From the NCBI GenBank assembly GCA_019239825.1, contig JAFAZK010000181.1, positions 1-60,576 of the forward strand: a stretch of DNA of 60,576 nucleotides, written 5' to 3'. This stretch comes from Verrucomicrobiota bacterium. Lineage in GTDB: Bacteria; Verrucomicrobiota; Verrucomicrobiia; Chthoniobacterales; JAFAMB01. The position numbers and the translations under genes were made by a program. How positions within the stretch are numbered: the stretch's first letter is position 1; each line of letters starts with the position of its first letter. Below are positions 36,889 to 45,473 of this stretch, one piece after another. The notes beneath the pieces are model-generated. The model was not told the origin of the DNA and searched no databases. It worked only from the letters and a program-made list of their open reading frames with translations.

Positions 36889-39800
36889 ATGAGGCAATCA
36901 GACAGTGATCGTGAGCGGGAGAACCGGACCAGCGAAGAGGAGCTTAGCCGGCTCAACCGAACTCTACAGACACTCTATCGATGCAACCGTGCGCTAGTTC
37001 ATGCTACTGACGAGCAGGAACTGTTTGAGTCAGTGTGCAAAATCCTCGTCGAAGTCGGCGGCCTTCGATTGGCGTGGGTCGGCCGTTGCGAAGAAGACGT
37101 AGAAAAGACCGTGCTACCCGTAGCTATGGCCGGTTACGGCGTTGACTACCTCGACAAGGCGCAGATTTCCTGGAGTGAATCAACCGAGAGAGGACGAGGC
37201 CCGACAGGTATCGCTTTGCGGACAGGTAGACCCTATTGGGTAAGAGATAACCGCACCGACCCGATTTTTGCGCCTTGGCGCGATGAAGCACACGCCCGAG
37301 GCTATGCCTCCTGCGTAGCGTTGCCCCTTATCGCGCACGGCAAGCGGATCGGCAACCTCAGTCTTTATGCGGGTGAACCTAACGCTTTCAATGAGAGCAC
37401 GATCGACCAATACTCCGAACTGGCAGACAGTTTGGCGTATGGAGTAGTTGCACTCCGCACAAGAGAAGAGCAAAAGAAAACGGAAGAAGCCCTGCGTGAA
37501 AGCGAACAGCGACTCCAGGACATCATCGATAACACGACAGCAATCATTTTCGTAAAGGACCTCCAACTCCGGTATCTCTTGATAAACCGCGAATTTGAAC
37601 GGCGGCATCTGATTTCGCGAGACGAGATTCGAGGAAAGACTGATTTTGACCTTCATCCCGCAAATGTCGCAGAGGCGGTCCGCGCGAACGACCGGCGGGT
37701 AATCGAAGCAGCCGCGCCAATCCAGTTCGAAGAATCTGTACCTTCAGCCCACGGTCATCGATATTACCTCTCGTCAAAATTTCTGCTACGCGATCGGAGC
37801 GGAAGACCTTATGCAGTCTGCGGCATCGCTACCGATGTTACCCAGTTAAAACGCGCCGAGGAAGCGCAGACCAGACGAGCCAGACAAGCTGCCCTGCGCG
37901 CCGACGTCCAGCTCGCGTTTTCGGACGGCATTGAAAGCGGACTAGCAACCGTCCTGGAGCGGATTGCCAAGGCTATAGTACGCCAGCTCAACGCGGCAGC
38001 CGCCCACATTTGGGTATACAATGATCAGGGGACTCTGCTGGATTTGCGAGGCAGCGCAGGCCAGCATGCGCATTTGCAGGAAAAACTGGCCCAGACGCCC
38101 GGCGGATTCGTTAATATCGGCCGTATCGCCCAAGTGGGTAAGCCATATCTGACGAATGACCTACAAAATGACGAATACATCAACCACCCGGATTGGGCGA
38201 AGCGCGAAGGATTACAGGCGTTTGCTGGTTATCCCTTGATGGTCGAGGGACGATCGGTCGGCGTTTTGGGCATGTTCGGGCTGCAACCACTGGCGTTAGA
38301 CATAATCGACGCACTCGCATCCGTTGCGGACACGATCGCTCAAGGCATCGCGCGAAAGAAAGCGGCGGAAAGAATCAGTCAACATGCGTCCAAACTATCT
38401 CAGGCCAACGAGGTACTGAGGCGCAGCCTGGACGCACTGGCGTTCGACAAACAGCTGCAGAGTTTCGTCGACCATGTGCTGGTGGTGTTGACCGAACAAT
38501 TACAAGGCCATTCATCAACTCTCTGGTTGATCGATGTCGAAAAACGAGCAGCCCATCTGCACTCGGTATATGAGGATGGCCGCGTGGTACTGGCTCGGGA
38601 TGCTGATCATCCAAATGCGCAGCAACCTCGCTATTGGTCAAGCGACGATCCCGAGTGGGTCGCTCTGCAAACGAACCGTCCGTTTCTTCATCACGATCCT
38701 GCTGACGATCCGGAGCTTAATTACACACTCGCCCAGCGAGCTCGCTTTTCTGCTTCCGGCATCCATGCCCTCTTGTTGATCCCGTTAGTTTTTGGCCCGC
38801 AGCTCGTTGGTGTGTTGTCCGTCCGCATAACCGGTAATCGTGAGCTCGATCGGGAGGACATGGAATTCGCTCAGTCATTGGCGCAACAGGCGACATTGGC
38901 GATCGAGTTATCCAGGCTGGCTGAGCAGGGCAAAGAGATTGCCTTGGCGAACGAAAGGGAGAAGGCGGCTCGGGAACGGGCTGCCGAACTAGCCAAAGCC
39001 AACGAGGCACTACGCGGATGTCTGGATGCTTTGGCATCAGTGCCTGAATTGGACGAGTTCCTGGGCCAGGTCATGGCCGCGATGACCCGGCAATTTGGCG
39101 CCGCGTCATCAATTTTGCGACTTCGGGACTTCGAACAAAATGTATTGGCCTTGGATCTAGTCTTTCAAGACGGTCGCGTGATGACCCCGGCGGAAGCTAA
39201 ATATCCGCCAAATTTGCGAATCCTTCCGTTGGATGAGCGGCAGCGAAATCTTTTAAAGGGACCGGCTGCGGTTCTCCATCTACTTGACCCAAAGACCCGA
39301 ATTCCTGACGAGTTCAGGTCTTACTTACTCAGCGTGGGGGCGAGGACCTCGCTGGTCATTCCTTTAAACTTAGGGGGCGAGTTGGTAGGCAGCGTGACAT
39401 TTCGGTTCAAAGAAGATCGCGAGTTCCGTCCGGAAGAACTGGAAATCGCCAGAGCTTTGGCCAGCCAGGCTAGCCTGGCCATTGAACTCACCCGACTAGC
39501 CAAAGCAGCAAGGCAATCCGCGGTATTAGAAGAACGCAGCGAGTTAGCGGGAGAAATACACGACTCGTTGGCTCAAATATTTACTGGCATTTTTATGCAG
39601 CTGGGCGCCGCGAAGAAAGTAATGCAAAGAGGCGGCGCTAACAGCCTCGACTACGTTGAGCGGGCTATTGAGCTAGCCCAATTCGGATTGGCTGAGGCGC
39701 GCCGGTCAGCCTTCAGTTTTCAGCCCAGCGTCATTGACGAATTAGGACTAGTCGGAGCCATGCAAAAGCTGGTGGATCGGTCGAATATCCCAGGCAAATT

Positions 39801-40134
39801 AGGTTGCGATTTCGCATCAACCGGGGTCTGGGACAATAGTCTGCAGCCGTCAGCGCAAGAAGATCTCTTGCGCATTGCTCAGGAAGCGATCAGCAACGCG
39901 GTTCGTCATGCCAAGCCGACAGTCGTGCAAGTCAATTTGCAGACCAATCCATCAAACCTCATTCTAGAGGTCACGGACAATGGATCCGGCATCGCTAATC
40001 CAGAGGATGCCCGCAAAGATGGTTTCGGATTATCTAACATGCAGGCAAGAGCAGAAAATCTTGGTGCACAGTTTGAGGTCCGAACGGAAATCGGGAAAGG
40101 CACTAGTATCGTCGTTCGCCTCCCGCTTAATTGA
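36889..40134 (+). CDS. multi-GAF/PAS sensor histidine kinase
   Basis: 1081 residues, no membrane segment. Order: GAF (about 40-195), PAS (about 205-325; LQDIIDNTTAIIFVKD), GAF (about 340-490), GAF (about 515-675), GAF (about 695-875), HisKA_3 domain with His891 in LAGEIHDSLAQIFTG, and HATPase_c with NAVRHA at about 1003 and DNGSGI at about 1029. The third and fourth GAF units start with near-repeats (ANEVLRRSLDALA and ANEALRGCLDALA), showing internal duplication. A cytosolic multi-input sensor for the adjacent NarL regulator; GAF ligands (haem, nucleotide, iron-nitrosyl) are not readable. Confidence 0.93.
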   Translation: MRQSDSDRERENRTSEEELSRLNRTLQTLYRCNRALVHATDEQELFESVCKILVEVGGLRLAWVGRCEEDVEKTVLPVAMAGYGVDYLDKAQISWSESTERGRGPTGIALRTGRPYWVRDNRTDPIFAPWRDEAHARGYASCVALPLIAHGKRIGNLSLYAGEPNAFNESTIDQYSELADSLAYGVVALRTREEQKKTEEALRESEQRLQDIIDNTTAIIFVKDLQLRYLLINREFERRHLISRDEIRGKTDFDLHPANVAEAVRANDRRVIEAAAPIQFEESVPSAHGHRYYLSSKFLLRDRSGRPYAVCGIATDVTQLKRAEEAQTRRARQAALRADVQLAFSDGIESGLATVLERIAKAIVRQLNAAAAHIWVYNDQGTLLDLRGSAGQHAHLQEKLAQTPGGFVNIGRIAQVGKPYLTNDLQNDEYINHPDWAKREGLQAFAGYPLMVEGRSVGVLGMFGLQPLALDIIDALASVADTIAQGIARKKAAERISQHASKLSQANEVLRRSLDALAFDKQLQSFVDHVLVVLTEQLQGHSSTLWLIDVEKRAAHLHSVYEDGRVVLARDADHPNAQQPRYWSSDDPEWVALQTNRPFLHHDPADDPELNYTLAQRARFSASGIHALLLIPLVFGPQLVGVLSVRITGNRELDREDMEFAQSLAQQATLAIELSRLAEQGKEIALANEREKAARERAAELAKANEALRGCLDALASVPELDEFLGQVMAAMTRQFGAASSILRLRDFEQNVLALDLVFQDGRVMTPAEAKYPPNLRILPLDERQRNLLKGPAAVLHLLDPKTRIPDEFRSYLLSVGARTSLVIPLNLGGELVGSVTFRFKEDREFRPEELEIARALASQASLAIELTRLAKAARQSAVLEERSELAGEIHDSLAQIFTGIFMQLGAAKKVMQRGGANSLDYVERAIELAQFGLAEARRSAFSFQPSVIDELGLVGAMQKLVDRSNIPGKLGCDFASTGVWDNSLQPSAQEDLLRIAQEAISNAVRHAKPTVVQVNLQTNPSNLILEVTDNGSGIANPEDARKDGFGLSNMQARAENLGAQFEVRTEIGKGTSIVVRLPLN

Positions 40135-40143
40135 CGCGCGAAA

Positions 40144-40175
40144 GGCGTGCCAAGAAGCTCTCTCTTGGGCACGCC
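40144..40175. terminator. putative transcription terminator hairpin
   Basis: GGCGTGCCAAGA (40144-40155) pairs with TCTTGGGCACGCC (40163-40175), a 12-bp stem with one bulged G and a short loop, between the convergent ends of the kinase and the propeller-like protein. The T-tail is poor on both strands. Confidence 0.5.
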
Positions 40176-40211
40176 ATTCTCTGAGCCTTATCTTATAGGC
40201 TGGCAATTGAT

Positions 40212-41288
40212 TCAGTTGCCGGCATTCAGGGTCCAGATGGTTATGTTGTTGGCGTTATCGTCGACCGCCGCAAAATGGTAAACGTTATCGGTCACCTTTG
40301 ACGCTTTTAGCCCGAAAGCTCCGCCTAGATTTGGATCGACGGAAATTTCACCGATGAATTGACCTTTCACCGTGAACTCGACGATTTCGCTCGGCTGGTT
40401 CGGATCCGTGTTGAATTCGTCGCTGTTGCTAACGAGCAAATCACCGTTCGGACCGAAAACCATGGCTAAAGCTCCGTGGAGGTGCGCCTGGTCCGCATAA
40501 ATAACGGTGCCAGTGCCTTTGGAAGAACGCAGGTTCAACGCATTCGGGACGGCGTAAACCGCGTTATCTCCAGTAGAGGCGATATAGAGAACCCCATTCT
40601 GAGAATCGAATGCAGATCCGGTCGGAGCTACTTCAAAAGTGGCCGGGTCGGCGTGATGGGTGTAACCCGAAGCGATGGTGGTTGCACTTTTGAGGGCGAA
40701 GTTGCCGCCAGTGAAGACCAGCTCGATACGGGCAACCGTCCCATTGATCGCATTGGAAACGAACACCCAAACGGTGCCGCCTTGATCATAAACAGAGAAG
40801 TCCCATGGACCTTGGATTTCGCTGCTAGTGAATGTGTTTACGAGGTTTCCGTTTCCGTCGATAAGCAGAAGTGAACCCGCTGCAGCCCCGGCAACTGGAG
40901 GCTGATTGTTTGTAGGACAGTTCGCGACTAGAACAAACCCTGCCTTAAGTACCGCCAAGCCGGTGCTGAGGCCGAGAGGAGCCGTGCCCTGGAAAAAGAG
41001 AGACGTTGATCCCCCTGCCGATATATCAATGATCGTAGTGCCAGTCCCCTGGATATTGTTGGCGTTGTTAAAATTCGATACTAACAAATCCCCAGGATTT
41101 AGCTTTCCGCCGGTCGGAAAGTTTTCTGGAACGAACGCAACGCCATAGGGATTTACGTCGCCATTCGAAGGAATGGTCGACACCGTTTGGGTAGGAAATG
41201 GGAGAACTCTGGTTTGGTTAACGTTGAAGGCTAGGAGCTCATGTGCAGGTAACGCAACGACCGTGGCTGCGAGAGCAAAAATGCGCAT
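40212..41288 (-). CDS. secreted beta-propeller-like (NHL-type, TIGR03118-like) protein
   Basis: 358 residues from ATG 41288, where a clean signal peptide starts (MRIFALAATVVALPAHELLA); a second in-frame ATG at 41372 gives a longer N-terminus and cannot be excluded. Repeated blades are visible: NPYGVAFVPENFP, LNPGDLLVSNFNNANNIQG, PWDFSVYDQGGTVWVFVSN, GAFDSQNGVLYIASTGDN-like and VFGPNGDLLVSNSDEFNT. It probably folds as a six-bladed propeller outside the cytoplasm. Ligand unknown; no sorting signal at the C-terminus. Confidence 0.72.
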   Translation of the reverse strand: MRIFALAATVVALPAHELLAFNVNQTRVLPFPTQTVSTIPSNGDVNPYGVAFVPENFPTGGKLNPGDLLVSNFNNANNIQGTGTTIIDISAGGSTSLFFQGTAPLGLSTGLAVLKAGFVLVANCPTNNQPPVAGAAAGSLLLIDGNGNLVNTFTSSEIQGPWDFSVYDQGGTVWVFVSNAINGTVARIELVFTGGNFALKSATTIASGYTHHADPATFEVAPTGSAFDSQNGVLYIASTGDNAVYAVPNALNLRSSKGTGTVIYADQAHLHGALAMVFGPNGDLLVSNSDEFNTDPNQPSEIVEFTVKGQFIGEISVDPNLGGAFGLKASKVTDNVYHFAAVDDNANNITIWTLNAGN

Positions 41289-41372
41289 AATGTCTTTGAG
41301 GATTGGCCGGCTCTGCCAGCGCGGGTCACTAACTACCTCAACATTGGCAAGATAAAGTTTATTTATTTTCAT

Positions 41373-41725
41373 TATCGATAATGGTTTTTTGCTTTTGACC
41401 GACCTCAGCGCCGCATCTATGCCGGGGTCTTAGCCTCCATTCAAAATCGCCTAATTCGGTTAAAAGCTTGGTGTTGGTGGGGAGAATTACTAACACCGCC
41501 AGGGGCCTAGTCGATGGCTCCGGAGAATCGTTCTTACTAGTTCGATTGAACTATGGCTTTGCCCGCGAAGCGGCGATGTTCCCTTGGGACGGGCATTTCT
41601 TGCATGCACCCTAGCCAAGGGTTTTCCTAGGTACCTCCATTCATTCCCTACCTGACTCCAGATTTCATCGTCTTTTCTTGCAGCTTTCATAACCGTTTCA
41701 TACAGAGCATCCACGATACGGATCG
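41373..41725. other. divergent intergenic region, no gene seen
   Basis: 353 bp between the propeller-like gene and the Cre-like operon, so it should carry the operon promoter. A minus-strand open frame (41490-41714) shows no family resemblance. No convincing promoter box could be picked by eye. Confidence 0.35.
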
Positions 41726-43408
41726 ATGACTATACGATTCGGTCTGCTTATTTGCTCGGGGCTCAGTTTGCTGGCATCAGCGGCGCTGGCCGAGAACGAG
41801 GGGCCTCGTTGTAGCTCGGGCAACGAGCTCTCTGCGCAAGTCACTATTCCTTACCAGGAATTCAAGCGGTTACTCGACGCAGCCAGCGTTGCGGCCAAGC
41901 CAGAGGATAGCCCGGATATCGCCGGTGCCATCACTCGAGCTCAAATCAAACTATCTCTGGATCCGCAACGGCCCTCGGGAGAGGCGGAGTTCGATATCAA
42001 TACCTTCGGCCATAAATGGGTGTTAGTTCCGTTCGTTGGCCTGGACTTGCCCATCACCAATGTCGCTTGCGAAAGCGGCACCATCATTCCGCGGGATGGA
42101 CTTCTCTGTCTCTTAACGAACCAGTCAGGGCAATCCAAAGTAGTCGTTGATTTCGATCTCCCAACAACATTCGTCGCTGGCGGAGGAGATACTATCTCAC
42201 TTCGACTAGCTCCTGCGGCTGCCGGTCAAATCGAGTTCGGCAATGTACCGCCCGGGAAGCGAATCCTGGTCGGCGGGAAAGCGGTAGAGATCAATAGGCC
42301 ATTTCCGCTTCTCGTCGCCGGCGGGGAAATCAAGATCACCTGCGTTGGGGGCAACCCCGAGTCACCCACCGTCTGGTCCCAGATCACGCAAACGCTGGTC
42401 GAACCGACTTTAGAGGCTATCGAAGTCGAAAGTCATATTCATCTGTCCAGCCCCTCCGGCAGCGGTCTGTCTGCGGAAACCGAATTACCGGTGACCGCTT
42501 CAAAATTGGAGATCGAGGGGCCGGACCTGCAACCGGCGCAGATCGGCATGTCTGGGTCAGGCCACAGAAAAATCACCCTTAACTGGGAGACCACCGGCGT
42601 CCTTGATCGGAGCATTATCCTCCGCTATCAGCTCCCCAACGCGGAGCCAGGTCGCCCTTGGGAAATTGAAAATCCGCGCTTCGGTAAAGAACTAAGCCCA
42701 CAAACCTGTCTCACCGTCGTAACCCCGTTGCCCGGCACCGCCGTTCAAAGCGACTATGGGCAAACTGGATCTGACGTCACGCAACTGCCGCATTGGATTC
42801 AATCGAAGCTGATAACACCGGAGTTTTACGAGATTCGTTCTGTCAACCCGGCTAAGGTATCGACCCGGTTATTACCGGTATTGAAGCCAGATAACGCTCG
42901 AATTTCGACCGCCGCATATCAGACTAGTCTTGTTCCGGACGGCTCGCTGAAGTGCGAGGCTTTGTTCAAAATCGAATATCGGAGCACGTTCTCCTGGCGC
43001 TTCCGATTGCCACAAGGAAGCACTCTCCTGGATTGCCAAATGAACTCAGCCCCGGCTAGTCCTGTGGTGAAAGCCGATGGCGAACTGGAGCTTTCCATCC
43101 CTGCGCCTGCTAATTCAGGGAATTTTAACTCGCTCCAGATATCGATTACCTACACCGCACACAGCTCAAAATTCGAACCGGTGGAAGGTAAACTTAATCT
43201 TTCACTACCTTCCACCCAGCTCTTTATCGAACGGGTCGAATGGCGGCTTTATCTGCCCGATAACTACGAGGCAACGGCGTTCGAAGGGAACGTGGAACCA
43301 GCCGGAGAAGACAACACGGCCATTGTGTTCAAGAAACGTTTGGTCCGGGCAGAAACTCCTAACCTGGAAGTTTACTACCGGCGCAAACAAGGAACCCAGC
43401 CTCAGTAG
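41726..43408 (+). CDS. large secreted/periplasmic protein of unknown family, first gene of Cre-like operon
   Basis: 560 residues with a signal peptide (MTIRFGLLICSGLSLLASAALA, cleavage probably after ALA). An early segment VTIPYQEFKRLLDAA is a pattern I associate with large envelope proteins of planctomycetes and verrucomicrobia. The rest is beta-rich with no membrane span (SPSGSGLSAETELPVTASKL, YRSTFSWRFRLPQGSTLLD, VEWRLYLPDNYEA). Next come CreD-, CreB- and CreC-like genes, so a part in envelope-state sensing is plausible but unproven. The stop overlaps the left arm of an inverted repeat. Confidence 0.7.
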   Translation: MTIRFGLLICSGLSLLASAALAENEGPRCSSGNELSAQVTIPYQEFKRLLDAASVAAKPEDSPDIAGAITRAQIKLSLDPQRPSGEAEFDINTFGHKWVLVPFVGLDLPITNVACESGTIIPRDGLLCLLTNQSGQSKVVVDFDLPTTFVAGGGDTISLRLAPAAAGQIEFGNVPPGKRILVGGKAVEINRPFPLLVAGGEIKITCVGGNPESPTVWSQITQTLVEPTLEAIEVESHIHLSSPSGSGLSAETELPVTASKLEIEGPDLQPAQIGMSGSGHRKITLNWETTGVLDRSIILRYQLPNAEPGRPWEIENPRFGKELSPQTCLTVVTPLPGTAVQSDYGQTGSDVTQLPHWIQSKLITPEFYEIRSVNPAKVSTRLLPVLKPDNARISTAAYQTSLVPDGSLKCEALFKIEYRSTFSWRFRLPQGSTLLDCQMNSAPASPVVKADGELELSIPAPANSGNFNSLQISITYTAHSSKFEPVEGKLNLSLPSTQLFIERVEWRLYLPDNYEATAFEGNVEPAGEDNTAIVFKKRLVRAETPNLEVYYRRKQGTQPQ

Positions 43409-43488
43409 GGATGAGCTCCCGCTCGTCCGTTCCGAGAGTCAACGCGCCCCGCAGCAAACAAGATCGGACGAGCGGGAGCTTCGTCCCT
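43407..43488. repeat. inverted repeat between first and second genes of the Cre-like operon
   Basis: AGGGATGAGCTCCCGCTCG... (43407-43429) pairs with its complement at 43465-43488 with one added base. Same family as 47203-47288. It includes the stop of the first gene and ends 12 nt before the CreD-like start, so it could act as an intercistronic RNA stem that tunes expression. Confidence 0.7.
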
Positions 43489-43500
43489 CCCGAATTCCAC

Positions 43501-44718
43501 ATGAAGAGCTCTAACTATTCGTTCCTAAAATTGTTAGCGATCGGTTTCATCATCGTTTGCACCAGCGTCGCCTGGGCATTGCTGGATGCAGCATTGATAC
43601 ATCGCACGGACCAAGCGGCATTCACTCTTAGCACGGCAGTTCAAAACGGTTGGGGCGGGCCCTTGGCCCAAGCGCACCCCTGGGCCTGGTACGAGTCTCC
43701 CACGGGCAAAGACGGAAGAAGAACCATTAACCCAGACAGTTCTACAGTAACCATCCATCTGCTATCTAATCCGAAACAGAAAGGGCTACTCTGGTTTCGA
43801 ACCTATGATATCGACTTTGCCGGTGTGTATGAAATTGCCAACCCAACCCCGATCGAGCAGATGATCTATGTTTCATTCCAACTACCACATAATACGGGAG
43901 GCTGTTATGATGTTTCCTTCGCGTTGGGAGATCGAACCGATATCGTCAACCCGACCGGAAATGGTATTCTCTCGGATGCGATCATTGTTCCGGCGGGTAA
44001 GTCGCAAACCCTCAAGGTGGCGTTCAAAACGCGCGGCCTGGATCAGTGGTCCTACGATTTCCAGAACGGTAATCGTGTCCGCAATTTCGTTCTGACGATG
44101 AGCACCGATTTCCGTGAAATCAATTTCCCCGCTGGGACGGGTTCGCCAACCAAAGAGACGCAAACTGAAACCGGTTGGCAACTGGAATGGAGATACCCGG
44201 ATGTAATCGGGGCCCAAGCGATCGGGATGAGCATGCCGGATGTACTCAATCCAGGACCGGTTGCAGAGCGAGTCACCTTCTATGCGCCGGTGTCTCTGCT
44301 TTTCTTTGCCACCGTACTTCTGGTGTTAGCCATGGCTCAGAATCAACCGTTCCATCCTATGAATTTCTTCTTTATCGCTGCCGGCTTCTTTTCGTTCCAC
44401 CTGTTGTTTGCTTACCTGGTCGACGTGCTTCCTCTCCACGCCAGTTTCCTGATCGCAGCCGGCGTTTCGCTGTTATTGGTGAGCGGTTATATCTATGCGT
44501 TTGCGGGGAGAACATTGTCGCTTTGGGCGGTGAGCGCGCAGTTCGCCTACATGGTGCTGTTCAGTTACAGCTTTTTCATCGACGGTTATAGTGGGTTGAC
44601 CATCGCAATCGGCTCGGTGTTAACTTTGGCATTCCTAATGGCCACAACCGCAAAAATCGACTGGTCAAAAAGATTCGGCCGCAGTGTAGTGACACCGCCG
44701 GCCATCCCTGCGCAATGA
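43501..44718 (+). CDS. CreD-like inner-membrane protein
   Basis: 405 residues from the ATG at 43501; an earlier in-frame ATG (43411) lies inside the inverted repeat and is rejected. One N-terminal helix (LLAIGFIIVCTSVAWALLDA), a large extracytoplasmic domain (about 40-245), then five or six C-terminal helices (VSLLFFATVLLVLAMAQNQP, MNFFFIAAGFFSFHLLFAYL, LPLHASFLIAAGVSLLLVSG). YAFAGRTLSLWAV and HPMNFFFIAA resemble the CreD membrane core. E. coli CreD is regulated by CreBC and affects envelope integrity and beta-lactam tolerance. Its stop overlaps the CreB-like start. Confidence 0.75.
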   Translation: MKSSNYSFLKLLAIGFIIVCTSVAWALLDAALIHRTDQAAFTLSTAVQNGWGGPLAQAHPWAWYESPTGKDGRRTINPDSSTVTIHLLSNPKQKGLLWFRTYDIDFAGVYEIANPTPIEQMIYVSFQLPHNTGGCYDVSFALGDRTDIVNPTGNGILSDAIIVPAGKSQTLKVAFKTRGLDQWSYDFQNGNRVRNFVLTMSTDFREINFPAGTGSPTKETQTETGWQLEWRYPDVIGAQAIGMSMPDVLNPGPVAERVTFYAPVSLLFFATVLLVLAMAQNQPFHPMNFFFIAAGFFSFHLLFAYLVDVLPLHASFLIAAGVSLLLVSGYIYAFAGRTLSLWAVSAQFAYMVLFSYSFFIDGYSGLTIAIGSVLTLAFLMATTAKIDWSKRFGRSVVTPPAIPAQ

Positions 44719-45473
44719 AGCTACCTGGATCCGGACCTCGAATCTTGATTGTTGATGATGAGCCTTCGATCGTAGATACGATCCAGTTTCCACTGGAAAC
44801 GGATGGTTGCACCACCGAGTCCTGCGGCACCGGCGAGGAAGCCCTTAGTCTTCTTGCAAGAGAGAGGTTCGACCTGGTGGTGCTAGACGTTGGCTTGCCG
44901 GATATGACCGGGTTCGAGGTGTGTCGCCGGATACGAACTACATCAAACCTGCCGATTCTTTTTCTAACCGCCCGATCAGATGAGATTGATCGGGTGGTAG
45001 GACTGGAGATCGGGGGTGACGATTATGTGTCGAAGCCATTCCGACCTCGGGAGTTGAGCGCCCGGATTCGGGCCATCCTGCGACGAGTCTCCGAGCAAAG
45101 GCTGTTGAGTGCTGAGAGGCCGATTCGGTCGGAACTGTCGGAGAACAGCGAAGCGATTGATACCGAGACCGGCGCTAGCCAGCCAGCATTGGCAATCGAT
45201 CAACAACGCAAAGTCATATTGTATTTTGGGGAACGGCTAGCCCTTTCGCGTTATGAGTTCCGTTTGCTTGAAATTCTGGCTAGCTCGCCTGGCCGGGTTT
45301 ATTCGCGTGCCCAGCTCATGGAGGCGGCTTGGGAAGAACCAGAGGCTTCGATGGAGCGAACGGTAGACGCTCATATTAAAAGTCTAAGGTCAAAGTTGCG
45401 TCAGGTCCGGCCGGAAATCGACGCAATCCGCACCCACCGTGGCTTCGGTTATTCGCTGCTCGAAGAATTGTGA
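44715..45473 (+). CDS. CreB-like OmpR/PhoB-family response regulator
   Basis: 252 residues. Receiver domain with LIVDDEPSIVDTI, phospho-acceptor Asp58 in LVVLDVGLPDMTG, Thr in ILFLTARSDEID and Lys in DYVSKPFRPREL. The winged helix (about 160-250) has LSRYEFRLLEILASSPGRVY and DAHIKSLRSKLRQV, RTHRGFGYSL. A linker of about 35 residues is longer than usual. ATGA overlap with the CreD-like gene and GTGA overlap with the kinase show tight coupling. Confidence 0.92.
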   Translation: MKLPGSGPRILIVDDEPSIVDTIQFPLETDGCTTESCGTGEEALSLLARERFDLVVLDVGLPDMTGFEVCRRIRTTSNLPILFLTARSDEIDRVVGLEIGGDDYVSKPFRPRELSARIRAILRRVSEQRLLSAERPIRSELSENSEAIDTETGASQPALAIDQQRKVILYFGERLALSRYEFRLLEILASSPGRVYSRAQLMEAAWEEPEASMERTVDAHIKSLRSKLRQVRPEIDAIRTHRGFGYSLLEEL

